Source of the DNA: Verrucomicrobiota bacterium
GTDB lineage: Bacteria > Verrucomicrobiota > Verrucomicrobiia > Opitutales > Opitutaceae
Assembly: GCA_030916665.1 (NCBI GenBank)
Contig: JAUPWC010000290.1
Span: forward strand, 1 to 7,831
Reading direction: 5' to 3'
Length of the DNA: 7,831 nt
Shown here: positions 1-7,286 of the stretch, one piece after another
How the letters are laid out: every line of letters begins with the position of its first letter
Position numbering within the stretch: the stretch's first letter is position 1
Translations under genes and position numbers: made by a program
Notes under the pieces: generated by a model
Seen by the model: only the letters and a program-made list of their open reading frames with translations
What the model was told of the DNA's origin: nothing
The model's database searches: none

Positions 1-64
1 ACCGGCTGGGAATCTGGCTTTAAAAGCTGACGTGCTCCCGCTGTATTTCCGCCGCCTAATATGA
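1..64 (+). CDS. 3' end of an upstream gene (partial, unidentified)
   Basis: Reading from base 2, 20 codons are open and end at TGA 62-64; the other two plus-strand frames are closed within the first 30 bases. The residues end in LKADVLPLYFRRLI. The TGA overlaps the ATG of the next gene as ATGA, the same arrangement seen at the 3794-5392 / 5389-7245 junction, which supports a real coupled gene rather than chance. The fragment is too short to name a family. If it is real, the operon begins outside the window, which would explain why I see no convincing promoter or Shine-Dalgarno sequence ahead of position 61. A chance 20-codon open frame in GC-rich DNA is the alternative. Confidence 0.45.
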   Translation, partial: PAGNLALKADVLPLYFRRLI

Positions 65-1929
65 ACTTCATTGCATCGCTCCGTGATGACCGACGTTTTC
101 CAGCACTGAGCGCGATGGGTTTGCTCGCCATCGTTCTCGGCTTCTGGACGTTGTCGCCCGCCGCCGCGCTGTCGGTTGTGACCAAGACGGGTTATTGGTG
201 CATCCTGGGCACGAGCATCTGGTTCGGCTGGACGCTGTATCGCTTGGGGCGCATGGACCGGCCCTGGCTCGCTTGGCGCGAAAAATTCCCTCCGGGTGCG
301 ATATTGCTGGTGTTGGGTTGCGGCATGATCCTGCTCGTGCACGAGCGCTTCGGTTTCAAGATCCTGATGGATGAAATCATGCTGCTGGGCACCTCCATGG
401 GCATGCATTTCGACAAGCATCCCCTGGTGCCGGTGCGCGGTCACGATTTGCAGGGGGCGTTCCAGCTCATCGATGGCCGCTTGGACAAGCGGCCGCTATT
501 TCAGCCGTTCTTGGTTTCCACGTTGCACGACCTGACCGGTTATCGGCCGGAAAATGCTTTTGTCCTGAACTCCGGCCTGATCTTTGTGCTGCTGGGACTG
601 GCCTTCCATGTCGGACGCAAGCTGGCGGGACACATGGCGGGAATTCTTGCCGTGCTCCTGCTCACGACTCTGCCGCTCCTCGCGCAGAATGCGACCGGCG
701 GCGGATTTGAACTGCTCAATCTGGTGATGATCACGGCAACCCTGGCCCTGGGCATACGCTATTGTGAGAGACCCGATCTGCCTTCGCAGGGGGCGCTGTT
801 GCTCACCTCGGTCCTGCTGGCCCAGACCCGTTACGAATCGGCGTTGTTTCTGCTGCCGGTCGGCCTGCTGCTGATGCGGGCATGGTGGCGGAATGGTCGC
901 CCCCTGCTGGACTGGAGCACGGTTTTCGTGCCGCTGCTTTTTCTGCCGGTGGCTTTGCACCAGAAGATTTTCAGCGCGCGCGAATCGGCTTGGGAGATGG
1001 CCAGTCAGCCGGGTTTCGAGCGACCGTTCTCACTCGGTTATGCCTCGGTGAACTTCCCGCACTGGCTGAACTTTTTCTTCGACACGACGGGGGAGCATTC
1101 CAACTCCATCGTGCTCTCGGTGTTGGGCTTCCTGGCCCTGCCGTTCATGCTGCTCTGGGTGGTGAAGACCTTGCGTTCGGCGGAAAAATCCGGACCGGTG
1201 CCGGTCGCCCATGCCATCTTCGCGATCGGCTTTGCTGCCCACTCGCTCCTCATGCTGTTTTATTTCTGGGGGCGATTCGACGACCCGGTGATCCGTCGTT
1301 TGAGCCTGCCATTGAACCTCTGGCTTGTCCTTGCGGTCGTGATCGTGGCTTCGCAGTTCGGCCGTTTCAAGTGGACCTGGCCGGTCCTACTGGGGTTGAC
1401 CGGGATCGGGCTGTTTTCCGCCTCCTTGCCGGCGATGGCCCGGCATGACTACTCCATGGACTATTACGTCGGTCGGGAAACCGAGTGGCGCCGGGAGTTC
1501 ATGAAAGCGCACCCGGAAAAGGATTACCTTTTCATCGATCCCGACGCTCTGACCTGGATCACCCACAAGGTTTCCGCAACGCCCGTGAACCAGGCGCTGG
1601 ACCGCAAAGCCATCCTTCTCTTTAACTTCAAGAACCGCACCTTCACCGCCTTCTACGCCTTCCAGCGTTACAGCGTGGACACCGCCACCGGCGCCCTGAC
1701 CGTGCAGCACGAGTATGATCTGGGGCCCGATTACGAGCTGGAGACCGTGTGGGAACGCCGGTTCACCCCTTTGACGGTCAGCCGCATCAGCCGCGTTGTT
1801 TCGATCAGGGAGGGCGGGGCAAGCGCGACACCGCCGGCAGCGCCCCCGCCGGCCAAAGAACTGACCCCGGCCGAGCGCGAGAAAATCCGTCAGGCCTACT
1901 TCGAGCAGTTGATCAAGCGCCTGCCTTGA
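61..1929 (+). CDS. GT-C type membrane glycosyltransferase (PMT_2/ArnT-like), tandem paralogue A
   Basis: This is a 622-residue polytopic membrane protein with about 13 hydrophobic segments, roughly at 12-38, 45-60, 79-94, 167-185, 190-208, 219-233, 244-256, 260-275, 282-300, 347-368, 382-403, 415-431 and 437-456. An Arg-rich loop at 61-78 should be cytoplasmic, placing the long acidic loop 95-166 outside. That loop carries the DE pair (D104, E105), where GT-C enzymes keep the catalytic acid, then D138-x3-DKRP (142-145), aligning with the KPP motif of PMT_2 proteins, and RPEN (162-165). Later come AQN (208-210), ELLNL (217-221), RYES (257-260) and DDP-x3-R-x2-LP (407-417), resembling the late RYxLP segment of the superfamily. 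Residues 457-622 form a soluble end with a Pro/Ala-rich tail. The expected role is sugar transfer from a polyprenyl phosphate at the periplasmic face; donor and acceptor are unknown. ATG 61 is chosen because it forms ATGA with the preceding stop; no Shine-Dalgarno is visible. It precedes its paralogue by 4 nt. Confidence 0.8.
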   Translation: MNFIASLRDDRRFPALSAMGLLAIVLGFWTLSPAAALSVVTKTGYWCILGTSIWFGWTLYRLGRMDRPWLAWREKFPPGAILLVLGCGMILLVHERFGFKILMDEIMLLGTSMGMHFDKHPLVPVRGHDLQGAFQLIDGRLDKRPLFQPFLVSTLHDLTGYRPENAFVLNSGLIFVLLGLAFHVGRKLAGHMAGILAVLLLTTLPLLAQNATGGGFELLNLVMITATLALGIRYCERPDLPSQGALLLTSVLLAQTRYESALFLLPVGLLLMRAWWRNGRPLLDWSTVFVPLLFLPVALHQKIFSARESAWEMASQPGFERPFSLGYASVNFPHWLNFFFDTTGEHSNSIVLSVLGFLALPFMLLWVVKTLRSAEKSGPVPVAHAIFAIGFAAHSLLMLFYFWGRFDDPVIRRLSLPLNLWLVLAVVIVASQFGRFKWTWPVLLGLTGIGLFSASLPAMARHDYSMDYYVGRETEWRREFMKAHPEKDYLFIDPDALTWITHKVSATPVNQALDRKAILLFNFKNRTFTAFYAFQRYSVDTATGALTVQHEYDLGPDYELETVWERRFTPLTVSRISRVVSIREGGASATPPAAPPPAKELTPAEREKIRQAYFEQLIKRLP

Positions 1930-1933
1930 GCGC

Positions 1934-3778
1934 GTGTCTGTGAATCCACCGGCTAAAAGTTGGACCGCCCTGCCTGCCTTGCCGTGGGCGCGGTTGGGCG
2001 CATTTGTCGCGGCGGGACTGGCGGCACTCTATTTCGGATTCATCCACTTCACCGTTGATGGTGCGCGGAACGTGCTGAGGGAAGGCGGGTATTATCTCAT
2101 CCTGGCGACATTCGTGGCGTGGGTGGCGGCGACCTGGCTCGCCTGGCGGCGACGGGCAGCTGGCGCGGCATCAGCCCCGGGGCGAACGGACTGGATTCTG
2201 GGGATGCTGGTCGTGGGTTTCCTGACCGGACTGGCGCTCGTGCATGAGAGCTTCCGGAGCAAGATTCTCTACGACGAGTATGTGCTCCAATCGACGGCGT
2301 ATAACCTGCACTTTTTCCGGGACAATTCAGCCATGGTCCGGGGCTACGAGATCCAGGGGGTGTTCCTCTCCACGGACAGCTATGTGGACAAACGGCCGGT
2401 GTTTTTCTCGTTCCTCCTTTCACTGGTCCATGATCTGGCCGGATTCCGACCGGAAAATGTTTTCGTTCTGAACGCGGTCCTTTGTGCGGCAACTCTGGCC
2501 CTGGCCTGGTGGCTGGGGTGGCGGCTCAATGGACGCAAGGGCGCCCTGCTGGCCGCAGGCCTGCTGGGCACCCTGCCGTTGTTTGCCCAGAACGCCTCCG
2601 GTTCGGGCATGGAATTATTGAACCTCTGCATGCTGCTGGTCGTGATGAATACGGCGGCAAGTTGGCTGGAGCAGTCTGACGAAACACGCCTCAACGCCTT
2701 CGTGCTCGCCCTCATCCTGTTCGCGCAGTCCCGGTATGAGTCGGCGGCCTACGTGCTGCCGGCGGCCGTGGTCATCGGGCTGGGCTGGTGGCGCGCGCGG
2801 CGGGTGATCGTGTCGTGGGGTGTCATCGTGGCTCCGCTGCTGTTTGTGCCCGTGGCATTGCTGCAAAAGGTGATCTCCAACAATCCGATCATGTGGGAGC
2901 TCCGGGAGAACCAAACTTCCCGTTTCAGTGCGGAGTATCTCGCGGGCAATCTGAAGGGCGCCTGGCAGTTCTTCAGCTCCACGGGCGTGACACAGGCCAA
3001 TTCCCTCTTGCTCGGCTTGCTCGGTCTGCTGGCGCTCCTGCTGGTTGGCGGCCGGATTTTGCTTGGCCTGAGGCAACCGGGATTTTTTTCACCCCTGCGC
3101 CAAAGTCTCCTGTTGTTCGGTGCGGGCATTCTCAGCGCCACCGGTCTCATCATGTTCTATTACTGGGCCGCCTTGAACGACCCGATGGCGGCGAGATTCG
3201 CGCTGCCCTTTCATCTGCTGCTGGTGCTGGCGGTGGTGACGGTGGCCGCATTCCTTGACCGGCGCTGGCCCGTGAGCTGGGTTGCCCTGGCGGCGGTGGG
3301 GCTCTTTGCGCTCGGATCGTCGGCGCCCAAGCAGTCCTATCACTTTTATTCCCACCTCGGGAACGATGAGATCGCATGGGAACGGCGGTTTGTAGCCTCG
3401 CGGCCCCAGGGGACCAAACTGGTCATCAGCAACAAATCCACGCTGCCGTGGCTGATCGACCGGACTCCTTCCATTCTTCTTGAGCGATCCCGCGGAGTGG
3501 CCGACCGGCTGGCCGCGCAGCTGGGCATGCCCGATTTTCGCGAGATTCTCGTGACCCAGGGCATGCGCCCGACATCCAGGGATGGGGCCTATGAATTGGC
3601 GCCGGACGACAGGTTGCCGGACTGGTTCGAGCTGGAACTTCTGGCGGAGCGGCGTTTCGGCACCAAGCTGGCGCGCATCAGCCGGCTGGTCGCGGTGCAT
3701 TTGCCGGCGGATTTCAAGGCCTCCACGCCGTCCCAGGTCACGAGCGGTGAAGCGCAGGCCGTGGCGAAACCGAATTGA
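1934..3778 (+). CDS. GT-C type membrane glycosyltransferase (PMT_2/ArnT-like), tandem paralogue B
   Basis: This 614-residue polytopic protein is clearly homologous to the gene just upstream. Residues 101-310 align without a gap to 91-300 of that protein, about 45% identical by hand count. Shared residues include the DE pair (D114, E115), VRG and QG (135-142), D148-x3-DKRP (152-155), RPEN (172-175), AQN (218-220), ELLNL (227-231), RYES (267-270) and QK (311-312). The late loop NDP-x3-R-x2-LP (415-425) and the C-terminal ERRF...ARISRLV match too. Hydrophobic segments lie near 21-38, 51-71, 86-103, 177-197, 203-219, 226-243, 252-265, 272-286, 291-310, 356-378, 390-410, 422-440 and 447-462. The Arg-rich loop 72-85 is predicted cytoplasmic, so the DE loop is outside. 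The start is GTG 1934, four bases after the upstream stop; GTG 1940 two codons later is equally possible. No strong ribosome site is seen, so translation is probably coupled. Role: lipid-linked sugar transfer, with specificity probably differing from paralogue A. Confidence 0.8.
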   Translation: MSVNPPAKSWTALPALPWARLGAFVAAGLAALYFGFIHFTVDGARNVLREGGYYLILATFVAWVAATWLAWRRRAAGAASAPGRTDWILGMLVVGFLTGLALVHESFRSKILYDEYVLQSTAYNLHFFRDNSAMVRGYEIQGVFLSTDSYVDKRPVFFSFLLSLVHDLAGFRPENVFVLNAVLCAATLALAWWLGWRLNGRKGALLAAGLLGTLPLFAQNASGSGMELLNLCMLLVVMNTAASWLEQSDETRLNAFVLALILFAQSRYESAAYVLPAAVVIGLGWWRARRVIVSWGVIVAPLLFVPVALLQKVISNNPIMWELRENQTSRFSAEYLAGNLKGAWQFFSSTGVTQANSLLLGLLGLLALLLVGGRILLGLRQPGFFSPLRQSLLLFGAGILSATGLIMFYYWAALNDPMAARFALPFHLLLVLAVVTVAAFLDRRWPVSWVALAAVGLFALGSSAPKQSYHFYSHLGNDEIAWERRFVASRPQGTKLVISNKSTLPWLIDRTPSILLERSRGVADRLAAQLGMPDFREILVTQGMRPTSRDGAYELAPDDRLPDWFELELLAERRFGTKLARISRLVAVHLPADFKASTPSQVTSGEAQAVAKPN

Positions 3779-3793
3779 TACACGCTTTCGCGC

Positions 3794-5392
3794 ATGCCCA
3801 ACCCAACGTCTCCGTCCGCTCCTGGATTCACCCGGCAACAAACCTGGCTCCTCGTTCTCCTGGCGGCCGCATCGCCGGCGGTTTTCGCCGCCGTGACGGA
3901 CAACATCTGGGAGGATTTCTTCATCACCTACCGGTGCAGCCTGAACCTGGTGCGGGGAGAGGGTCTGGTTTATGAAGTGGGCCGCCGGCTGCACGTCTTC
4001 ACTTCTCCGCTGGGAGTGCTGCTGCCCTCCGGTTTTGCAAAACTGCTTGGGACCGAAGATCCGTTGCTGGTGATGCAGGCCTTCCGGGTTTTTTCCTGCC
4101 TCGTTCTGGCCGCAGCCTGGGCGGTGGTGGCGGGTCGCCTTCCGGGGATCATGGCCGCCTTGGTGACGGCGGCGTTCTGGTTTCTCGATCCCAAGCTCGC
4201 AGCCTACTCGACGAACGGCATGGAGACAGCCCTGCTGGTGCTGTTCGTCCTGTTGGCCTGGCGCGCCATGCTGGACGGTCGGATGGTCGTCGCGGGCCTG
4301 GCCCTGGGCGGGGCGATGTGGACGCGTCCGGACGGTTTTGTCTTCGTCGGCGCACTGGCGGTGGGCGTCATGCTTTTCCCGGCGGAACGGCGTCCAGGTT
4401 GGCGCGGGTGGCTGACGATGGCGGTGACCGCGGGTGTGGTCTATCTTCCTTGGTTTGCCTGGGCCTGGGCTTATTACGGCACGCCGGTGCCCAACACGAT
4501 CCAGGCGAAGGGCACGCATCTGTTGAGTGCGGATTCGCTTGGCTCCCTCGCGACCTATCCCTGGCGCTACTTTTTCGGACGCAGCACGGTGCATGATGCG
4601 TTTTTGCCCCCTTACTTTTTCTTTGGCGGCTGGCCGGACTGGCTGGGTTGGTATGGGAGGGTGCTCGCGGTCGCGGCGGCGGTCGTGGCGGCGTGGCCCC
4701 GTTGTGCGCGTCCGGCCCGCATCGCCGGGCTCGGTTTTGTGCTGGGGGGCGCGTATCTGACGGTGACGACCCGGGCGCCCTGGTATTTTCCGATGTGGCA
4801 GATCATGGCCTATATCGCCATCGGTGGCGGTGTGACGGCAGTCGCCGGACTGCCGGCGATGCGGGGTGCGCTCCGGCGCGGGGTTTTGTTTGCCGGGGTT
4901 GGGCTGGCCGTGGCCGTGCAGGCGTGGCTTTTCGTGGCGGTGGCGGTCCAGTTGCGCGAACAGCAGCGGTTGATCGAGTGGGGGCTGCGCGCCCCCTTGG
5001 GGCGCGCTCTGGCCAAGGCGGCCCGGAGTCCGCAGGACACCGTCTTTCTCGAGCCTCTCGGTTACATTGGATTTTATTCCGGTCTCTCAATGCGGGATAC
5101 GCCCGGGCTGTGCGCGCCCGAGGTCATCCGCCTGCGGCGGGCCGGCACGCTCGCGATGAGCAGCCTGGCCACTTCCCTCCGGACCGACTGGGCGATCCTG
5201 CGGGGCATGGAGTTTTTGCGCCTGAGTCCTGCGGAGCGCGCTGAATTGGAAAAGGACTACATGCTGTGGACCGTGTTCGATGAACGGGAAAAAGTGCAGC
5301 AGGTGGGTTGGTTGCCCGGCCGGGACTTCCTTTTGTTCGACGCTCATTACAGTGTGTGGCGCAGACGGGACTCCGCCGCTCCCGCGCGATGA
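3794..5392 (+). CDS. GT-C type membrane glycosyltransferase, AftB-like architecture
   Basis: This 532-residue membrane protein has one helix (about 15-34) followed at once by E40-D41 in a periplasmic loop, the usual place for the GT-C catalytic acid. The stretch ITYRCSLNLVRGEGLVY...FTSPLG (44-73) matches the 'ISFRYARNLVxGxGLV...YTNPLW' pattern of the family containing mycobacterial arabinofuranosyltransferase AftB. Other matches are NGMET (141-145, usually GLET), RPDG (178-181), YYGTPVPNTIQAK (227-239) and APWYFP (328-333). About 11 hydrophobic segments end near residue 385. The soluble end carries EPLGYIGFYSG (420-430) and D435..GL, typical of this family. The family resemblance is recalled, not searched; arabinose should not be assumed as the sugar. 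ATG 3794 is 15 nt after the previous stop with no Shine-Dalgarno. The stop overlaps the next gene's ATG as ATGA, indicating coupled translation. Confidence 0.75.
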   Translation: MPNPTSPSAPGFTRQQTWLLVLLAAASPAVFAAVTDNIWEDFFITYRCSLNLVRGEGLVYEVGRRLHVFTSPLGVLLPSGFAKLLGTEDPLLVMQAFRVFSCLVLAAAWAVVAGRLPGIMAALVTAAFWFLDPKLAAYSTNGMETALLVLFVLLAWRAMLDGRMVVAGLALGGAMWTRPDGFVFVGALAVGVMLFPAERRPGWRGWLTMAVTAGVVYLPWFAWAWAYYGTPVPNTIQAKGTHLLSADSLGSLATYPWRYFFGRSTVHDAFLPPYFFFGGWPDWLGWYGRVLAVAAAVVAAWPRCARPARIAGLGFVLGGAYLTVTTRAPWYFPMWQIMAYIAIGGGVTAVAGLPAMRGALRRGVLFAGVGLAVAVQAWLFVAVAVQLREQQRLIEWGLRAPLGRALAKAARSPQDTVFLEPLGYIGFYSGLSMRDTPGLCAPEVIRLRRAGTLAMSSLATSLRTDWAILRGMEFLRLSPAERAELEKDYMLWTVFDEREKVQQVGWLPGRDFLLFDAHYSVWRRRDSAAPAR

Positions 5393-7245
5393 CGGCGGTC
5401 GAGACATTGCTGCGGGGCTTGCTGGTTCCCATCGGCCTGTTGCTGCCGGGTGCGGGATGGGCTTTCGCGTTCCGTTTGCCGCTGCCGTGGTTTGTCGCCG
5501 GGGTGATTTCGGTGCTGGCGGTGTATGCCGGGATCGTCGGCATGGCTTGGATGGGTGTGCCCATCACCGCCCTCTCGCTCTCGGTCTGGCTCGCGCTGAT
5601 CGCCCTGCTGGGGGGGCTCGCCTGGAGGCGCAGCGGTCCGGTGCGGTCCGTTGCTGAGCCGGCGTGGAGGGAATGGTGGCTGTCGCTTCCGATGATCCCC
5701 ATGCTGTTTGCCGCCGCGTGGCGGGCCTTGGCCCAGCCGCTGCCTGGAGCGGATGCCGATTTCCGTTGGGATCGCCTGGCGCACCTGCTGGTTGAGAGCG
5801 GTGGCATGGCGGCATATCCGCCGGTTTCGGCGGAACAGTTCGGCGCCTATTTTTGGGCGGACGGCATCGCGCCTTTGGTTTCGGGAATCTACGCGTGGAC
5901 CTACCTGGCCGCCGGCAGCATGGCCAAGAACTGGACCGCCATCCCGGTGCTGATGCAGACGGGTGCAATGTTGGCGTTGCTGCATGCTTTGGCCCGGTTG
6001 TGGGAGCCGGTTCCGCGGGCCGGCTGGATGGCCTGCGCGCTGGCGGGATCGGTCATGCTGCTGCAGTTTTCATTCGGCCTGGGCCAGGAAACCGGACTGA
6101 CCGCACTGGGGGCGGGCGGGCTGGCCTACTACCTGGTGCTCTGGCGAAGGGGGCGTGAGTTCCGCCTGCTGGCGGCCGCCGCGTTGTGCGCGGGACTGGC
6201 GGCCTGCGCGCGAGAATATGGAGCTCTCTTCGTGTTGATCGGTGCCGGCTATGTCGGTCTCACGGGCCGGAACTGGCGCGAGTTCCTGACCTATTCCGGA
6301 TTAGCCACCGTGTGGCCGCTGCTCTGGCATCTCCGGGTCTGGCACCTGACCGGCAACCCGCTCTATGCGCACGACCTCGTCGGATTGTTCCCGGTCAACC
6401 CGGTGTTCACGTCGTGGATGCAGGCTTACGTTGTCTCCTATGGCGAGGTGTTGTCGCAACTTGCAGGCTGGCGGGAGATCACCCGCTTGCTGCTTCTGAG
6501 TTCGGCCCCCGCCTTGCTGGGGTTGGGGGTGGGAATCTTTCTGTGGTGGCGTCAGCCCGGGGCCAGGGTCACGGCTTTGCTCGCGGCGGCGGCGGCGGCG
6601 GCTTGGGTGGCATCGGTCCCATTCACGGCGGGCGGACTCTTTTATTCGATGCGGGTGCTCAGTCCGCTGCTGCTGATCGGATGCGCTTGGGGCGGTGCCG
6701 CCTTGGCCAGATGGATTCCGGAAAGGCGGTATCTGGCCGGTCTGCTGATCGGATTGGCTCTCTGGGGAACGGACGCCTCGCTGCGGGCCCTGACCATTCC
6801 GTTGAACCCTTTCACGATTCCCCCCGGCCGGTGGCTGCAAGCCGGTTACCAGCTCCAGGAGGATTTCGCGCTCATGGACGAACCCTTCATCGTCGCGGTC
6901 GCGCAGCTCGTGCCGGGTCGTGTCCTTTCCGAGTCCGCGGGAGTGCAGCATGTATTCCTGCGGCACGGCAAGGTGCTGGCGCCGCTGTGGAGTCCGGACG
7001 TGCGATTCCTCTTCGAGAAAAATTCAGAGGGCGATGCCGCCGCGCGGCTGATCGCACTGGGCTATTCGCATGTCCTGCTCACGCGGGTGCAGTCCAGCGT
7101 CGATTTCCTCGCCCGGGCCGGGGTCTGGCAGAAACTGGATGGACGTCTCGAACCCGTGATGGCCAACGGCACGTTCATCCTGTTTGCGCTGAAGGCGCCC
7201 GCTGCCGGGCATGTCGAACATTCTCGCGCAGCCGATGGGCCTTGA
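5389..7245 (+). CDS. Divergent GT-C-like polytopic membrane protein, probable glycosyltransferase
   Basis: Starting at ATG 5389 gives 618 residues. A GTG at 5308 would add 27 residues inside the preceding gene; I prefer 5389 because it makes the ATGA overlap and places the first helix at the N-terminus. Four hydrophobic segments (about 8-29, 34-55, 59-79, 97-114) precede an acidic loop with D122, D124 and D128 (DADFRWD) and later YPPVSAEQFGAYFWADG (143-159) and PLVSGIYAW (162-170). The Arg-rich segment 80-96 should be cytoplasmic, so that loop is outside, as GT-C catalysis needs. Further helices run to about 461, including FYSMRVLSPLL (418-428), which resembles the late Arg/Pro segment of the superfamily. 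The soluble end (462-618) is mixed. There is no plain DE pair, and the match to known families is weaker than for its neighbours. It could instead be a non-catalytic relative or a transporter-like protein. A seven-Ala stretch (399-405) comes from a GCG repeat. Confidence 0.65.
   Translation: MTAVETLLRGLLVPIGLLLPGAGWAFAFRLPLPWFVAGVISVLAVYAGIVGMAWMGVPITALSLSVWLALIALLGGLAWRRSGPVRSVAEPAWREWWLSLPMIPMLFAAAWRALAQPLPGADADFRWDRLAHLLVESGGMAAYPPVSAEQFGAYFWADGIAPLVSGIYAWTYLAAGSMAKNWTAIPVLMQTGAMLALLHALARLWEPVPRAGWMACALAGSVMLLQFSFGLGQETGLTALGAGGLAYYLVLWRRGREFRLLAAAALCAGLAACAREYGALFVLIGAGYVGLTGRNWREFLTYSGLATVWPLLWHLRVWHLTGNPLYAHDLVGLFPVNPVFTSWMQAYVVSYGEVLSQLAGWREITRLLLLSSAPALLGLGVGIFLWWRQPGARVTALLAAAAAAAWVASVPFTAGGLFYSMRVLSPLLLIGCAWGGAALARWIPERRYLAGLLIGLALWGTDASLRALTIPLNPFTIPPGRWLQAGYQLQEDFALMDEPFIVAVAQLVPGRVLSESAGVQHVFLRHGKVLAPLWSPDVRFLFEKNSEGDAAARLIALGYSHVLLTRVQSSVDFLARAGVWQKLDGRLEPVMANGTFILFALKAPAAGHVEHSRAADGP
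6583..6602 (+). repeat. (GCG)6 trinucleotide run inside the coding sequence
   Basis: Six GCG units plus GC encode Ala 399-404; a GCT codon completes Ala 405. They fall within a hydrophobic segment of the fourth membrane protein. Length change by slippage would stay in frame and only lengthen or shorten a transmembrane alanine run, so it would not act as an on/off switch. Confidence 0.8.
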
Positions 7246-7253
7246 GCCGGGCG

Positions 7254-7278
7254 GGGCCGGCGAATCAAGTCGTGGCCC
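7254..7278 (+). terminator. GC-rich stem-loop in the convergent spacer, possible two-way terminator
   Basis: In the 41-nt spacer between the two converging stop codons, GGGCC (7254-7258) pairs with GGCCC (7274-7278). It is followed by a G-T wobble (7259/7273), a bulged G (7260), and CGA (7261-7263) pairing with TCG (7270-7272). The loop is ATCAAG. The hairpin lies 8 nt from each stop codon. There is no T-run on either side, so it is not a classical intrinsic terminator; it may protect 3' ends or slow polymerase between convergent genes. An alternative weaker pairing is CCGGGC (7247-7252) with GCCCGG (7275-7280). Confidence 0.4.
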
Positions 7279-7286
7279 GGGGACGC

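Noticed and set aside
17..48. Possible promoter before the first gene: GCTTT-A-AAAGC inverted repeat (17-27) and a TGTATT -10-like box (42-47)
   Set aside because: The repeat is only 5 bp, no good -35 box is spaced correctly, and the region is probably the end of an upstream coding sequence.
3089..4594. A 501-codon open frame on the minus strand
   Set aside because: It lies antisense to the second and third membrane-protein genes. Its product is rich in Arg, His, Gln and Pro with no recognisable domain, as expected for an antisense shadow in GC-rich coding DNA.
5308..5388. GTG start giving a 27-residue N-terminal extension of the fourth gene
   Set aside because: The extra residues are Arg-rich and entirely inside the preceding gene. 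ATG 5389 gives the common ATGA overlap and puts the first hydrophobic segment near the N-terminus.
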